From assembly GCA_041394245.1 (NCBI GenBank), contig JAWKIR010000002.1:620001-684000 (forward strand): 64,000 nt of DNA, in the 5' to 3' direction. The notes below the pieces were generated by a model. That model saw only the letters and a program-made list of their open reading frames with translations, was not told the DNA's origin and made no database searches. A program made the translations under genes and the position numbers. Source of the DNA: Acidimicrobiales bacterium. Lineage in GTDB: Bacteria > Actinomycetota > Acidimicrobiia > Acidimicrobiales > Aldehydirespiratoraceae. Below are positions 16,037 to 24,620 of this stretch, in pieces. How positions within the stretch are numbered: position 1 is the stretch's first letter; the number at the start of each line of letters is the position of its first letter.

Positions 16037-18000
16037 GCCTCCTGCGGAATTCCTCATCGGGCCGGGCCCGGACCCGCGGTGTGGCGGCGCTCCTCTCGAG
16101 CATGCTCCTCGTCGCCGGGGTCCTCCAGGTTTCGGTCGCTGCTGCCCAGGACGACACCGAAGCGGTGCCGACCGCGCCGCCCGAGCTGCTGCTGGTCAAC
16201 ACCGTCGCCGATCCGTTCGTGATCGTACGGTCCGCCGCCGAGCCGACCGACGTCGCCATCACCATCGGTGGCACCGACGCCGAGGCCGGGCGACCCACTC
16301 CCGTCACCGACACGGACCTGCCGATCCAGACGGCCATCGTCATCGACAACAGCGCCGCTGCCGAGGGCAACCTCCCGGCGTTTCTCGACGCCGCCACCGC
16401 CTACATCAGCGCGGCCGGCGACAACGAGCAGATCCAGGTGTGGACGAGCGGCGGCGCGCCCCGTCTGCGCGTGGGTCTCAACAACGACCACGAGCGCACC
16501 GAAGGCATCGTCGACGGCATCGTGGCCGGCGCAGGCGCCAGCTTGATCTACGACTCGATCCGCAACGCGGCCCTCGACTTCGACGGCAGCGGACCCGGCA
16601 CGACGAACATGATCGTCTTCGCGGGCGCCGTCGACGGCGGCTCCGCCGCGACGGCCGGCGAAGCACGCGGCGCGGTGCAGGCCGCCGACGCATCGGCGTT
16701 CGCAGTCGCCACGAGCGACTCCGTGGTCGGAACGATGCAGTCGTTGGTCAGCTCGACCTTCGGCGGCGCGTTCGCAGCCACCGAGGACCCGGCCGAGATC
16801 GCCGGCTACGGCGGTTCGGTGTCGCAGGTGGTCAACCACACCTGGGTCATCCCGTTCGCATCCGAGGAACTCGGCGTCAACAACCAGATCACCCTGGCGA
16901 TCGACGGCACGACGATCCGCGCCACGTACACGCCCGGATCGACGTCGGCCGGCCGGGCGCTGGCACCGTTCGCCGATCTCGGTGCCACCGGTGTCCCCGG
17001 CTTCGGCTTCCTCTCCGGTGACACGGGCCGCCTGCTCGGGCTCCTCCTCGGTGCCATCGCCGCGGGGCTCGGCGCCTACTCGATCGTTCTCCTGTTGCAA
17101 AAGGACGAGTCCGAACTCAACAGCGTGCTCCAGGCGTACAACGATCCGTACGCGAATGCGGCCGCCGCCGAAGCCGACGAAGCATCCGCCCTGTCGAAGA
17201 ACGCGATCCTGAAGCGGGCCGTGCAGCTCACGGAGGACCTGGCCGAACGCCGGGGCTTCCTGACCCGCCTCGAAGCGACGCTCGAGCGAGCCGATCTCCC
17301 GCTGCGCGGCGGCGAGGCGCTCACCGCCGCCGCAGCCATCACAGCCGGTTTCGCCCTGCTGGGTCTCCTGCTGATGGGTTCGATCCCTGGCATGCTGGTG
17401 TTCGCCCTGATGGGTGGGCTCCTGCCCGGCTTCCTCGTCCGGATGAAGGCAAGTCGCCGTCGCAAGGCGTTCATGACCCAGCTGCCCGACACGCTCAATC
17501 TGCTGTCGTCGACGCTGAAGGCCGGCTACTCGTTCATGCAGGGCGTCGAAGCCGTTTCCCAGGAGATCGACGATCCGATGGGCAGCGAGCTCCGTCGCAT
17601 CGTGACGGAGGCCCAGCTCGGTCGCCCGCTCGAGGACGCGATGGATGCATCGGCCGAGCGCATGGACTCGCCGGACTTCGCGTGGGCCGTCATGGCCGTG
17701 AAGATCCAGCGGGAGGTCGGCGGCAACCTCTCCGAGCTGCTGCTCACCGTTGCGGAGACGATGACCGAACGCGAGCGCCTGCGCCGGGACGTCTCGACGC
17801 TCACCGCCGAAGGAAAGATGAGCGCCATCGTGCTCGGCGCCCTGCCGATCCTGCTGGGCATGGCCATGTGGGCCATCAACCCCGAATACATCGACACCCT
17901 GTTCACCGACAGCTTCGGCAAGGTGCTCCTGGGTATGTCCATCTTCGCCGCACTCGCGGGGTTCGCATGGATGAAGAAGATCATTTCCATCGACATCTGA
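16033..18000 (+). CDS. tadB: TadB inner-membrane platform protein fused to a VWA-like domain
   Basis: 655 residues from GTG, overlapping cpaF by four bases; ordinary TadB is about 300 residues. A signal peptide (residues 10-38, ending SVAAAQ) precedes an extracytoplasmic region whose residues about 95-270 follow a von Willebrand factor A pattern: IQTAIVIDNSAAAEGN, TNMIVFAGAVDGG, ASAFAVATSD. The MIDAS motif is degenerate (DNSAA instead of DxSxS). A membrane helix at about 335-355 (GLLLGAIAAGLGAYSIVLLLQ) leads to the T2SF/TadB core (LPDTLNLLSSTLKAGYSFMQGVEAVSQEI) with further helices near 435, 455, 600 and 630. TadB and TadC form the platform around which CpaF works. Confidence 0.9.
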   Translation: MSLLRNSSSGRARTRGVAALLSSMLLVAGVLQVSVAAAQDDTEAVPTAPPELLLVNTVADPFVIVRSAAEPTDVAITIGGTDAEAGRPTPVTDTDLPIQTAIVIDNSAAAEGNLPAFLDAATAYISAAGDNEQIQVWTSGGAPRLRVGLNNDHERTEGIVDGIVAGAGASLIYDSIRNAALDFDGSGPGTTNMIVFAGAVDGGSAATAGEARGAVQAADASAFAVATSDSVVGTMQSLVSSTFGGAFAATEDPAEIAGYGGSVSQVVNHTWVIPFASEELGVNNQITLAIDGTTIRATYTPGSTSAGRALAPFADLGATGVPGFGFLSGDTGRLLGLLLGAIAAGLGAYSIVLLLQKDESELNSVLQAYNDPYANAAAAEADEASALSKNAILKRAVQLTEDLAERRGFLTRLEATLERADLPLRGGEALTAAAAITAGFALLGLLLMGSIPGMLVFALMGGLLPGFLVRMKASRRRKAFMTQLPDTLNLLSSTLKAGYSFMQGVEAVSQEIDDPMGSELRRIVTEAQLGRPLEDAMDASAERMDSPDFAWAVMAVKIQREVGGNLSELLLTVAETMTERERLRRDVSTLTAEGKMSAIVLGALPILLGMAMWAINPEYIDTLFTDSFGKVLLGMSIFAALAGFAWMKKIISIDI

Positions 18001-18007
18001 GGGCATC

Positions 18008-18937
18008 GTGTTCGAACTGTCACCCCAAATTGCAGCCGCACTCCTCGGTGGCGGCGTCGCACTCGCCATCTGGGCGATCGCGTCGCAGGCCCACGAGAAG
18101 TCGGTCGTTCGCGAGTCGCTGCGAGCGCTCGACGACTACGAGGTCGAGTCCGTCCGGGACCAGGAGCTCCTGAACCCGCTGACGGAGCGAGCCCTTCTGC
18201 CGATCCTCGGCGCTCTCACCAGCATCGGTCGCCGGCTGACCCCGGTCGGCTATGTCGACGGCGTCCGCCACAAGTACGTCCTTTCCGGGCGGCCGTCGCA
18301 GCAGCAGATCGATCGATTCCTCGCCGTGCGCGTGGTCACCGTCGTGCTCGTCCCGGTCTCGATCTGGTTCTGGTACATCTGGAACCCGTTGGCCCGGCAC
18401 GGCATGACCCAGCTCGGCGGCAACGCACTGTTCTGCCTGGCGCTCCTGGTCGGGCCCGACGCCCGTCTGAACCGGGCTGTGGAAGACCGGCAGAAGTCGG
18501 TCCTGCGAGGTCTGCCCGACATCATCGACCTCCTCGTCATCAGCGTCGAGGCCGGTCTCGGTTTCGAGCAGGCCCTCCAGCGCACGATCGCCTCGGTTCC
18601 CGGCGCGCTGAGCGACGAGTTCGCTCGCATGCTCGGTGAGGTTCGCGCCGGTTCGACCCGTTCGGAGGCCATGCGAGCGATGGACGCCCGTATCGAGGTC
18701 CCCGAGATTCGCAGCTTCGTGCTGGCGATCCTGCAGGCCGACACCTTCGGCGTCTCCATCGGTCGTGTTCTGCGCGGTCAGGCCGAGGAGATGCGCATCA
18801 AGCGCCGTCAGCTGGCCCAGGAGAAGGCCCAGAAGGCGCCGGTCAAGATGCTCATCCCGATGGTGTTCTGCATCTTCCCCGCGCTCTTCACCGTGGTGCT
18901 CGGTCCGGCGATCATCCGGATCATGAACAACTTCTGA
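18008..18937 (+). CDS. tadC: TadC inner-membrane platform protein
   Basis: 309 residues from GTG with GAGGG just upstream, seven bases after tadB. Membrane helices occur near residues 8-25, 105-125, 130-150 and 280-305. The T2SF domain (GLPDIIDLLVISVEAGLGFEQALQRTI and EIRSFVLAILQADTFGVSIGRVLRGQAEEMRIKRRQLAQEKAQKAPVKM) is typical of TadC. It is the last gene of the cpaB-E-F-tadB-C run. Confidence 0.93.
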   Translation: MFELSPQIAAALLGGGVALAIWAIASQAHEKSVVRESLRALDDYEVESVRDQELLNPLTERALLPILGALTSIGRRLTPVGYVDGVRHKYVLSGRPSQQQIDRFLAVRVVTVVLVPVSIWFWYIWNPLARHGMTQLGGNALFCLALLVGPDARLNRAVEDRQKSVLRGLPDIIDLLVISVEAGLGFEQALQRTIASVPGALSDEFARMLGEVRAGSTRSEAMRAMDARIEVPEIRSFVLAILQADTFGVSIGRVLRGQAEEMRIKRRQLAQEKAQKAPVKMLIPMVFCIFPALFTVVLGPAIIRIMNNF

Positions 18938-18980
18938 GCCGGGTGCGTCTCGTCGAGAGCGTCTGGCAGTCGGGGCGAAC

Positions 18981-20453
18981 ATGACCATCACGGAATCCAT
19001 CGACACCTCGCCGGGCGATGAGGTCGACGGCGACTCGTCGCATCGCGAACCGCGGCCGGCGCTCCGGCTCGATCTCGGCGTGTTCACGGGGCTCGCAGTC
19101 ACCCTCGTGGGTCTCGGGTTCGGCGCCAGCCGGATCTCCGACAACAGCTTCCTGACCCATCTCGCGACGGGCCGGGAGATGCTCGACAGCGGCGTGGTCC
19201 GCAACGACGTCTTCACCTGGACCTCCGGCGGCGAGGGCGTGGTGGTCCAGTCGTGGCTCGCGTCGTTCGTCTACGCGGTGATCGACGACCTTGCCGGGTT
19301 CCACGGACTCCGGATCTTCACCGCGCTGTTGGCGGCGCTGTTGGCGGCGATGGCCTGGCATCTCACCCGGGCGTCCGACTCGATCGTCACCCGCGTCGCC
19401 ATCATGGTGCCGTTCCTCGCCGTCGGCCACGTCAACTGGACCGAGCGCCCGCTCCTCATCGCGTTCGCCCTCTTCGCCGCGATGATGCTCGTGGTCGAAG
19501 GCGAGGGGCGACCCCGGTGGCTCCTGGTGGCCGGTGCGGCGTGGGTCAACATCCACGGAAGCTGGCCGTTGGCGCTGGTGTATCTCGCGTCGCGCGCCCT
19601 CGGCGGCGCGCTCGACCGCGACGACGTGCGCACCGAGGTGCGCACCTTCGGCTATCTCGGTGTCGGAATGCTCGTCGGTGGGGTCGTGAACCCGTACGGC
19701 CCCTCGATGCTGCTGTTCCCGCTGGATCTCCTGGGTCGCCAGGAGGTGCTGTCGAACATCGTCGAGTGGCAGTCGCCCTCGTTCGACAGCATGTGGACGA
19801 GGGCGTTCCTCGTGCTCGTGCTCGGTTCGGTGGCGGCGCTCATGCGCAGCGGGCGCTGGCGCGACGCCCTGCCGGCGATCGTCTTCATCGCCGCGGCACT
19901 CGTCGGCCGGCGCAACATCGCCTTGGCGAGCCTGGTGCTGCTGCCGGTTCTGGCCCACGGACTCCCGTCGATCGGGCGACTGACGGCGGCGCGGACCAGC
20001 GATGCGATCCGACTCGGATGCGCGGCCGTCGCCGTCATGTTGTTCGTCATCCCGATCGCTGCGATCAGCGGCCCCCACGTCGACGTCGAGCGCTATCCCG
20101 AGAACGCGTTCACGGCGATGGAGGACGAACTCGGACTCGTGCCGGGCAACACCCGGATCATCCACCAGGACTTCGTCGGCAACTATCTCGACATCCGCTA
20201 CGGCGATGCCGGGGCGACATGGATCGACGACCGCTTCGAACTCCACGACGCGTCGCTGGTCGAGGACTACCTCACCCTGCTCGACGGCGGACCGGAATGG
20301 AACGAGGTCCTCGAACGATACGACGCGGAGGCGATCGTCTGGCCCCGCGAGGGCGTGCTGACCGAGCTCGCGACCGGAATCGCCGGTTGGAGTGAGGTGT
20401 GGAGCGACGACGACTGGGTCGTCCTGTGCGCGCCGGGTCACCCGTCCTGCTGA
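18981..20453 (+). CDS. Polytopic membrane protein, GT-C-like, function unknown
   Basis: 490 residues, ATG. After a charged N-terminal tail there are about ten hydrophobic helices (for example GVFTGLAVTLVGLGFGAS, ALLAALLAAMAWHLT, VAIMVPFLAVG). The first loop carries SFLTHLATGREMLDSGVVRNDVFTWT, resembling the first external loop of GT-C membrane glycosyltransferases and their relatives. A soluble C-terminal domain (about 370-490) follows the last helix. It lies between the pilus genes and the sensor kinase and might modify a surface component such as the pilus, but this is only suggested by position. Confidence 0.6.
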   Translation: MTITESIDTSPGDEVDGDSSHREPRPALRLDLGVFTGLAVTLVGLGFGASRISDNSFLTHLATGREMLDSGVVRNDVFTWTSGGEGVVVQSWLASFVYAVIDDLAGFHGLRIFTALLAALLAAMAWHLTRASDSIVTRVAIMVPFLAVGHVNWTERPLLIAFALFAAMMLVVEGEGRPRWLLVAGAAWVNIHGSWPLALVYLASRALGGALDRDDVRTEVRTFGYLGVGMLVGGVVNPYGPSMLLFPLDLLGRQEVLSNIVEWQSPSFDSMWTRAFLVLVLGSVAALMRSGRWRDALPAIVFIAAALVGRRNIALASLVLLPVLAHGLPSIGRLTAARTSDAIRLGCAAVAVMLFVIPIAAISGPHVDVERYPENAFTAMEDELGLVPGNTRIIHQDFVGNYLDIRYGDAGATWIDDRFELHDASLVEDYLTLLDGGPEWNEVLERYDAEAIVWPREGVLTELATGIAGWSEVWSDDDWVVLCAPGHPSC

Positions 20454-20517
20454 CAGTTCGACCGCGACAACTCCTTGCCAATCCCGTGATGCTGCCGATG
20501 GGAGACCAGTGGACATC

Positions 20518-22332
20518 ATGAGCGACCTGCAGACGCCCAACGAGGCGTCCGTGGCCGATGCGGAACGCCTGCGTCAGCCATCGCCTCACCGCTCCAACTC
20601 GTGGTTGCGGCCGCTGGCTCGCATGGGTCGGGCCAGCGACGGCTACGACGTCGCGAATCCCGGGCCGGGGATGACCGATCGCGTCGACCGCGTCGCCGCG
20701 TTCGCCCCCGCGATCCTCGCGATCCGGTGGGGCATGACCGCGGTTTCGCTGGCGCTCTCCGCCTCGGCGTTCGTGAACTCCGACTGGGAGATCGTGCTGT
20801 GGTGCATGACGCTCGTCAGCTACACGGTCATCCGTACCGTCAGTCCGCTTCGCTACACCGGTGACGTCCGCTCGCTGCTCCAGGTGGTGCTCGAGATCGC
20901 GCTCCACGTCGGCGCGGTCGCTGCGACCGACTATTGGGAGTCGCCGTTCGTCTTCTCTCTGATGACGGCGATCATCGTCGCGGGCTTCGCCCGTGGCTTC
21001 GGATTCGGTCTGCGTATCGCGATCGGCGCTGCGCTCGCGATCAGTCTCGGCGACGCAGCCCGTCCCAGCTACGAGTTGCAGGACCTCCGCATCACGCTCC
21101 AGTGGTCGGCGGTGCTGCTCCTGGTCGGCGTGGTCGCAGGCTACGCACGCCGCATCAGCGGCGAGGCGGACCGTCAACACTCCCTCGCGCTGGACCGCCT
21201 CGACCGACTGTCCGACGCCAACGCGCTGCTCTTCTCCCTGCATCGCGTCGCCCAGACCCTGCCGGCCTCGCTGGATCTCGGCGACGTCCTCGACACCACG
21301 GTCGCTCGTCTGCGCGGTCTCGTCGACTTCGATGCCGTCGCCATCCTGGTGTTCGACGACACCGATGCCAGCTGGCAGGTCATCCGGCGGGAGGGCGCGG
21401 TGCTGCCGGCTCGTCTCGGGCCGACCGAACTCCCGCGGCCGCTGATGGACGCGATGTCCAGCAACCGCCTGATCGAGGAGCCCGACCTGTCGCAGCCGCG
21501 CGGCCCGGGGATCTCACCGACGTCGTCGTCGGGCCTCTACACCGTCCTGCCTGCCCGCGGCTCCATCATCGGCCTTCTCGCCGTCGAGTCGCGCCAGCCG
21601 AATGCGTTCGGTCGCCGAGACGTCGAGTTGCTCAACGGGTTTGTCGAACCCGTCGCCCTCGCGATCGACAACGCTCGCTGGTTCAGCCGCCTGCGCACGG
21701 TGGGCGCCGACGAAGAGCGGACGCGTATCGCCCGAGATCTCCACGACAACATCGGCCAGTCGCTGGCCTACCTCGCCTTCGAGATCGACCGCCTGGTCAA
21801 GAAGGAGAGCGAGGGCGAGGAACTCGGAGGATCGCTCGAGCAGCTGCGCAGTGACCTCCGTGGTGTCATCGGCGAGGTGCGCGACACGCTCTACGACCTG
21901 CGCACCGACGTGTCGGACCAGCTCGAGATCGGCGAGGTGCTCGAACAGTTCAGCGCCCGGGTCATGGATCGCACCGAGCTCGACATCCGGGTCTACGCCG
22001 ATCGGAGCGGATCTCGACTTCCGTTGCTGCAAGAGCGCGAGATGTGGCGCATCGCCCAGGAGGCGCTCGTCAACGTCGAACGCCATGCGGAGGCCCGCGG
22101 CGTCGCGGTTCGCTGGCGCTGCGACGGAGAGGCGGCAGCGCTCGAGATCGCCGACGACGGCAAGGGATTCCCGGTCGGGAAGGCCGGTCGTCTGGACTCG
22201 TACGGGATCATGGGAATGCGGGAGCGGGCGTCGTCGATCGGTGCCAGGCTGGAGCTGCATTCCGAGGAAGGCCGCGGCACCGTGGTGCGCTGCTTCCTCC
22301 CCGCCGATCGCAACGCCGGACGGCGTTCGTGA
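20518..22332 (+). CDS. NarL-type sensor histidine kinase with GAF domain
   Basis: 604 residues from ATG 20518; GTG 20509 is also possible, with GGAG only four bases before it. Five to six membrane helices (residues 60-215) are followed by a GAF domain (about 240-395, ASLDLGDVLDTTVARLRGLVDFDAVAILVFDD). Next is a HisKA_3 domain with His409 in RIARDLHDNIGQSLAYLAFEIDRL, and a HATPase domain (EALVNVERHAEARG, IADDGKGF, YGIMGMRERASSIGARLEL). Such kinases phosphorylate LuxR/NarL regulators; the partner is clearly the gene at 22478. The membrane part and GAF domain do not reveal the signal. Confidence 0.92.
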   Translation: MSDLQTPNEASVADAERLRQPSPHRSNSWLRPLARMGRASDGYDVANPGPGMTDRVDRVAAFAPAILAIRWGMTAVSLALSASAFVNSDWEIVLWCMTLVSYTVIRTVSPLRYTGDVRSLLQVVLEIALHVGAVAATDYWESPFVFSLMTAIIVAGFARGFGFGLRIAIGAALAISLGDAARPSYELQDLRITLQWSAVLLLVGVVAGYARRISGEADRQHSLALDRLDRLSDANALLFSLHRVAQTLPASLDLGDVLDTTVARLRGLVDFDAVAILVFDDTDASWQVIRREGAVLPARLGPTELPRPLMDAMSSNRLIEEPDLSQPRGPGISPTSSSGLYTVLPARGSIIGLLAVESRQPNAFGRRDVELLNGFVEPVALAIDNARWFSRLRTVGADEERTRIARDLHDNIGQSLAYLAFEIDRLVKKESEGEELGGSLEQLRSDLRGVIGEVRDTLYDLRTDVSDQLEIGEVLEQFSARVMDRTELDIRVYADRSGSRLPLLQEREMWRIAQEALVNVERHAEARGVAVRWRCDGEAAALEIADDGKGFPVGKAGRLDSYGIMGMRERASSIGARLELHSEEGRGTVVRCFLPADRNAGRRS

Positions 22333-22426
22333 CCGCGACGCGCCGGATCGGGGGCGCCCTTCGAGGGTCGATGCCTAATGAACTGGGCCGTTCGACCGAT
22401 GGAATCCCGGGCCGGAGAGGGCCCTT

Positions 22427-22454
22427 TGCCAAACGGCGGTCATCCCGACCGCCG
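22427..22454 (+). promoter_or_regulatory. Hairpin with TGCCAAACG motif before the response regulator
   Basis: A perfect 8-bp stem CGGCGGTC/GACCGCCG (22434-22454, loop ATCCC) directly follows TGCCAAA. The GCC(A/G)AACG core followed by or lying in a stem is shared with the cpaB leader (12131) and the pilin upstream region (24563). It sits 24 bases before the ATG and may be an operator or leader structure. Confidence 0.35.
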
Positions 22455-22477
22455 CAGTATCGAGGAAATCAGGCACG

Positions 22478-23122
22478 ATGACCATTCGATTGATGCTCGC
22501 TGACGACCACCGGATGCTCCGGGAAGGCCTCAGCCGTTCCATGTCGGAGCACGGCTTCGACGTCGTGGGGGAGGCCCGCGACGGTGTGGAAGCGGTCAAC
22601 ATGGCCTACGCCCTGACGCCGGATGTCGTGCTCATGGACGTCTCCATGCCGGAGATGGATGGCGTGGAGGCCTGCCGCCAGGTTCGTCTCGCCGTCCCGG
22701 GCACCAAGGTCGTCATGTTGACGATGCACGCCGACCAGGACGTGCTCGCCAACGCCATCCGCGCCGGCGCCTGCGGCTATCTCGTCAAGGACTGTTCGAC
22801 CGAGGAGATCGCCGGTGCGGTCCGCATGGCCTCCAACGGCGACACCGCCCTCTCCCCCCAGCTCGCCGCCTCGATGCTCAACGAGGTGCGCAAGCTCGAC
22901 ATGGCACCGACCCGTGAGGATCGTGTCGTCACCAAGCGCGAAGAAGAAGTCCTCCAGCTCATCGCCGACGGATGCTCGACGTCCGAGGTCGCCGAGCAGA
23001 TGTACATCAGCCAGAAGACGGTGAAGAACCACCTCGCGTCGATCTACCAGAAGCTCGATGCCCGCGATCGCACCCAGGCGGTCCTCCAAGCCGTGCGGAT
23101 GGGCATCGTGTCGCTCGAGTAG
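22478..23122 (+). CDS. LuxR/NarL-family response regulator
   Basis: 214 residues, ATG. Receiver domain with the acidic DD pair (9-10), phosphoacceptor Asp54 in VVLMDVSMPEMDG, Thr in MLTMHA and Lys in YLVKD. The C-terminal LuxR-type HTH (about 147-205) reads LTKREEEVLQLIADGCSTSEVAEQMYISQKTVKNHLASIYQKLDARDRTQAV with a V in place of the first L. Partner of the kinase ending at 22332. Its position between tadC and the flp pilin gene, and the shared upstream motifs, make regulation of the Tad pilus a reasonable inference. Confidence 0.93.
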   Translation: MTIRLMLADDHRMLREGLSRSMSEHGFDVVGEARDGVEAVNMAYALTPDVVLMDVSMPEMDGVEACRQVRLAVPGTKVVMLTMHADQDVLANAIRAGACGYLVKDCSTEEIAGAVRMASNGDTALSPQLAASMLNEVRKLDMAPTREDRVVTKREEEVLQLIADGCSTSEVAEQMYISQKTVKNHLASIYQKLDARDRTQAVLQAVRMGIVSLE

Positions 23123-23150
23123 TCGCCGGCGCCTCCTCTCCAGAACGCCA

Positions 23151-23178
23151 CGAGTGCCGCCCTCCGGGGCGGCACTCG
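23151..23178 (+). terminator. Terminator of the response regulator gene
   Basis: A 12-bp perfect stem (CGAGTGCCGCCC / GGGCGGCACTCG apart from the loop-closing bases) around the loop TCCG, followed by ATGTTTT. It lies 28 bases after the stop codon and upstream of the IS insertion, so it is original to the locus. Confidence 0.85.
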
Positions 23179-23216
23179 ATGTTTTGGGGGTCCGACGCCG
23201 GTGGTGGGTCGTACGG

Positions 23217-23231
23217 CTCAGGGCCCGGGAC
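23217..23231. repeat. Left target site duplication of the IS element
   Basis: CTCAGGGCCCGGGAC, repeated exactly at 24513-24527. The two copies bracket the IS element with no gap, as expected for a duplicated target. Fifteen bases is at the long end of the range reported for IS481-family elements. Confidence 0.9.
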
Positions 23232-24512
23232 TGTGATGTGTCATGACATCGGAAACCCTCGAACCCTCAGGTTCGGGGGTTTCTCGGTTTTCCGGTGGGT
23301 TGGTAGGTGCGGTTTGGGTCGAGTTCGAGGTGGCGGAGGAGTTCGCCGGTGGCGGTGGTGATGATGCGGATGTCGCGGTCGGCGATCAGCATCGTGATGG
23401 CGGTGCCGGCGTGTTCGCGGCCGATGCCGATCTTGTAGAGCTTGGAGTTGTAGCGGAGGGTGACTTTGCCGTAGTTGTCGACGCGGTCTTGGCGGATCCG
23501 GTAGTCGATCTTGGGGCCGGTGGCGGGTCCGGTTTTGGGGAGCCGGGTGTAGGCGGCGGCGGGGGTGGCGCGGCCGAGGCTGGCGTGGGGTCGGTGGTGG
23601 TTGTAGTGGTCCACGAACTCGTCGAGCAGCGCCTGGAGCTCGTTGATCGTGGCGGCGGTGCGGCGGACTCGGAGCCATTTCTTCATGGTCTGTTGGAAGC
23701 GTTCGACCTTTCCGCATGTGGTGGGGTGGTTCGGTCGGGAGTGTTTCTGATCGATGCCGAGGTCGGTGAGCAGCGTTTCGAAACGGTTCAACCCCGAACG
23801 GCCGCCGCGGGCGAATCGGGCGGTGTAGTACATGCCGTTGTCGGAGAGCACCGATGCCGGATGACCGTGCTGGCCTGCGGTTACGCGGAACGAGGCGATC
23901 ACCGCGGGGGTGGTGACGACCGAGAACGCGGTGACGGAGAGGGCGTAGCGGGAGTGGTCATCGAGCCAGGTCAGTACCTCGATGTCGGTGTTGTCGGCGA
24001 GACGGATGTGGGTCATGTCGGTCTGCCATGTTTCGTTGGGGAGATCAGCCTGGAATCGGATGTAGGAAGATTTCGGTCGTTTACGTGGTGCCGGCGTGAC
24101 GAGACCGGCCGCGACCAGATGACGGCGGATCGTGGAGACCGACACGGTCTCGCCGTGATGTTGTTGCAGATGCCAGCGGATCGTTTCGGGGCCGGCATCG
24201 AGACCTTGTTTGGTGAGGGTTCGCCGCAACTCGACGATGAGTTCGATCGTGTCCGTTGGTGTCGCGTTCGGCGACGATTTCGGTCGACGCGAGGCCGGCT
24301 CGAACGCGGTGTCGCCCTCGGCTTGATACCGGGCGACGAGTTTCGAGACCCAGCCCCGTGACACGCCATACAGACGAGCGACGTCAGCCTGGCTCAGGCC
24401 CTCGAGCTCCACCGCCAAGATGATCGACCTGCGCTTCGACATCCACCACGATCACCCCCGCAGTGTTTCCGATGTCGCGACACATGTGTTTCCGATGTGC
24501 TGAACTCACACA
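23232..24512 (-). mobile_element. IS481-family insertion sequence, 1281 bp
   Basis: Bounded by 15-bp direct repeats. The two ends are imperfect inverted repeats of 25 bases: both start TGTG and share the core ACATCGGAAAC at positions 15-25. The right end has a second inward copy of the core (GTTTCCGATGT at about 24464 as well as about 24490), so the transposase has two candidate sites there and one at the left. The single transposase gene is intact on the reverse strand. The element lies after the response regulator terminator and just before the pilin promoter region; removing it and one repeat rebuilds a normal intergenic space of about 200 bases. Confidence 0.92.
23267..24442 (-). CDS. IS481-family transposase
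   Basis: 391 residues, intact, start ATG at 24442. N-terminal helix-turn-helix (LEGLSQADVARLYGVSRGWVSKLVARYQAEG, residues 13-43) and a second HTH-like part (GLDAGPETIRWHLQQHHGETVSVSTIRRHL). The DDE integrase core carries Asp in ETWQTDMTHIRL, Asp in SVLSDNGMYYTA and Glu in CGKVERFQQTMKKWL. The C-terminal HYNHHRPHASLGRATPAAAY is typical of the family. With all catalytic residues and intact ends, the element may still be mobile. Confidence 0.95.
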   Translation of the reverse strand: MSKRRSIILAVELEGLSQADVARLYGVSRGWVSKLVARYQAEGDTAFEPASRRPKSSPNATPTDTIELIVELRRTLTKQGLDAGPETIRWHLQQHHGETVSVSTIRRHLVAAGLVTPAPRKRPKSSYIRFQADLPNETWQTDMTHIRLADNTDIEVLTWLDDHSRYALSVTAFSVVTTPAVIASFRVTAGQHGHPASVLSDNGMYYTARFARGGRSGLNRFETLLTDLGIDQKHSRPNHPTTCGKVERFQQTMKKWLRVRRTAATINELQALLDEFVDHYNHHRPHASLGRATPAAAYTRLPKTGPATGPKIDYRIRQDRVDNYGKVTLRYNSKLYKIGIGREHAGTAITMLIADRDIRIITTATGELLRHLELDPNRTYQPTGKPRNPRT

Positions 24513-24527
24513 CTCAGGGCCCGGGAC
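24513..24527. repeat. Right target site duplication of the IS element
   Basis: Second exact copy of CTCAGGGCCCGGGAC, immediately outside the right terminal repeat of the IS element. It lies 36 bases before the conserved motif upstream of the pilin gene. Confidence 0.9.
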
Positions 24528-24543
24528 CTCTGCCGGAAGAGTT

Positions 24544-24587
24544 GAGGCGAACGGTCCATCTAGGCCGAACGCCTCAGCTGCCGAAAT
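24544..24587 (+). promoter_or_regulatory. Putative control region of the pilin gene
   Basis: Contains GGCCGAACGCCTCAGCT (24563-24579), which differs at only two positions from GGCCAAACGCCTCAACT in the cpaB leader (12131-12147). GAGGCG at 24544 can pair with CGCCTC at 24570, giving a 6-bp stem with a 20-base loop. The region lies 34-77 bases before the pilin ATG and directly downstream of the IS element. It is likely a shared binding site or promoter feature; which one is not determined. Confidence 0.4.
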
Positions 24588-24620
24588 AGAAGGGGCCAGA
24601 CACACTTCGGGAGTCCACCC

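Noticed and set aside
23243..24361. Forward 372-codon frame across the IS element
   Set aside because: It is antisense to the intact IS481 transposase and consists of Gly/Val-rich low-complexity sequence.
20494..24587. WhiG/FliA-type promoters (GCCGATAA-like -10) before the kinase, regulator and pilin genes
   Set aside because: Several GCCGAT/GCCGAA strings exist, but the matching -35 TAAA is not found at a constant 15-16 base spacing, and GCCGAT is common by chance in this base composition.
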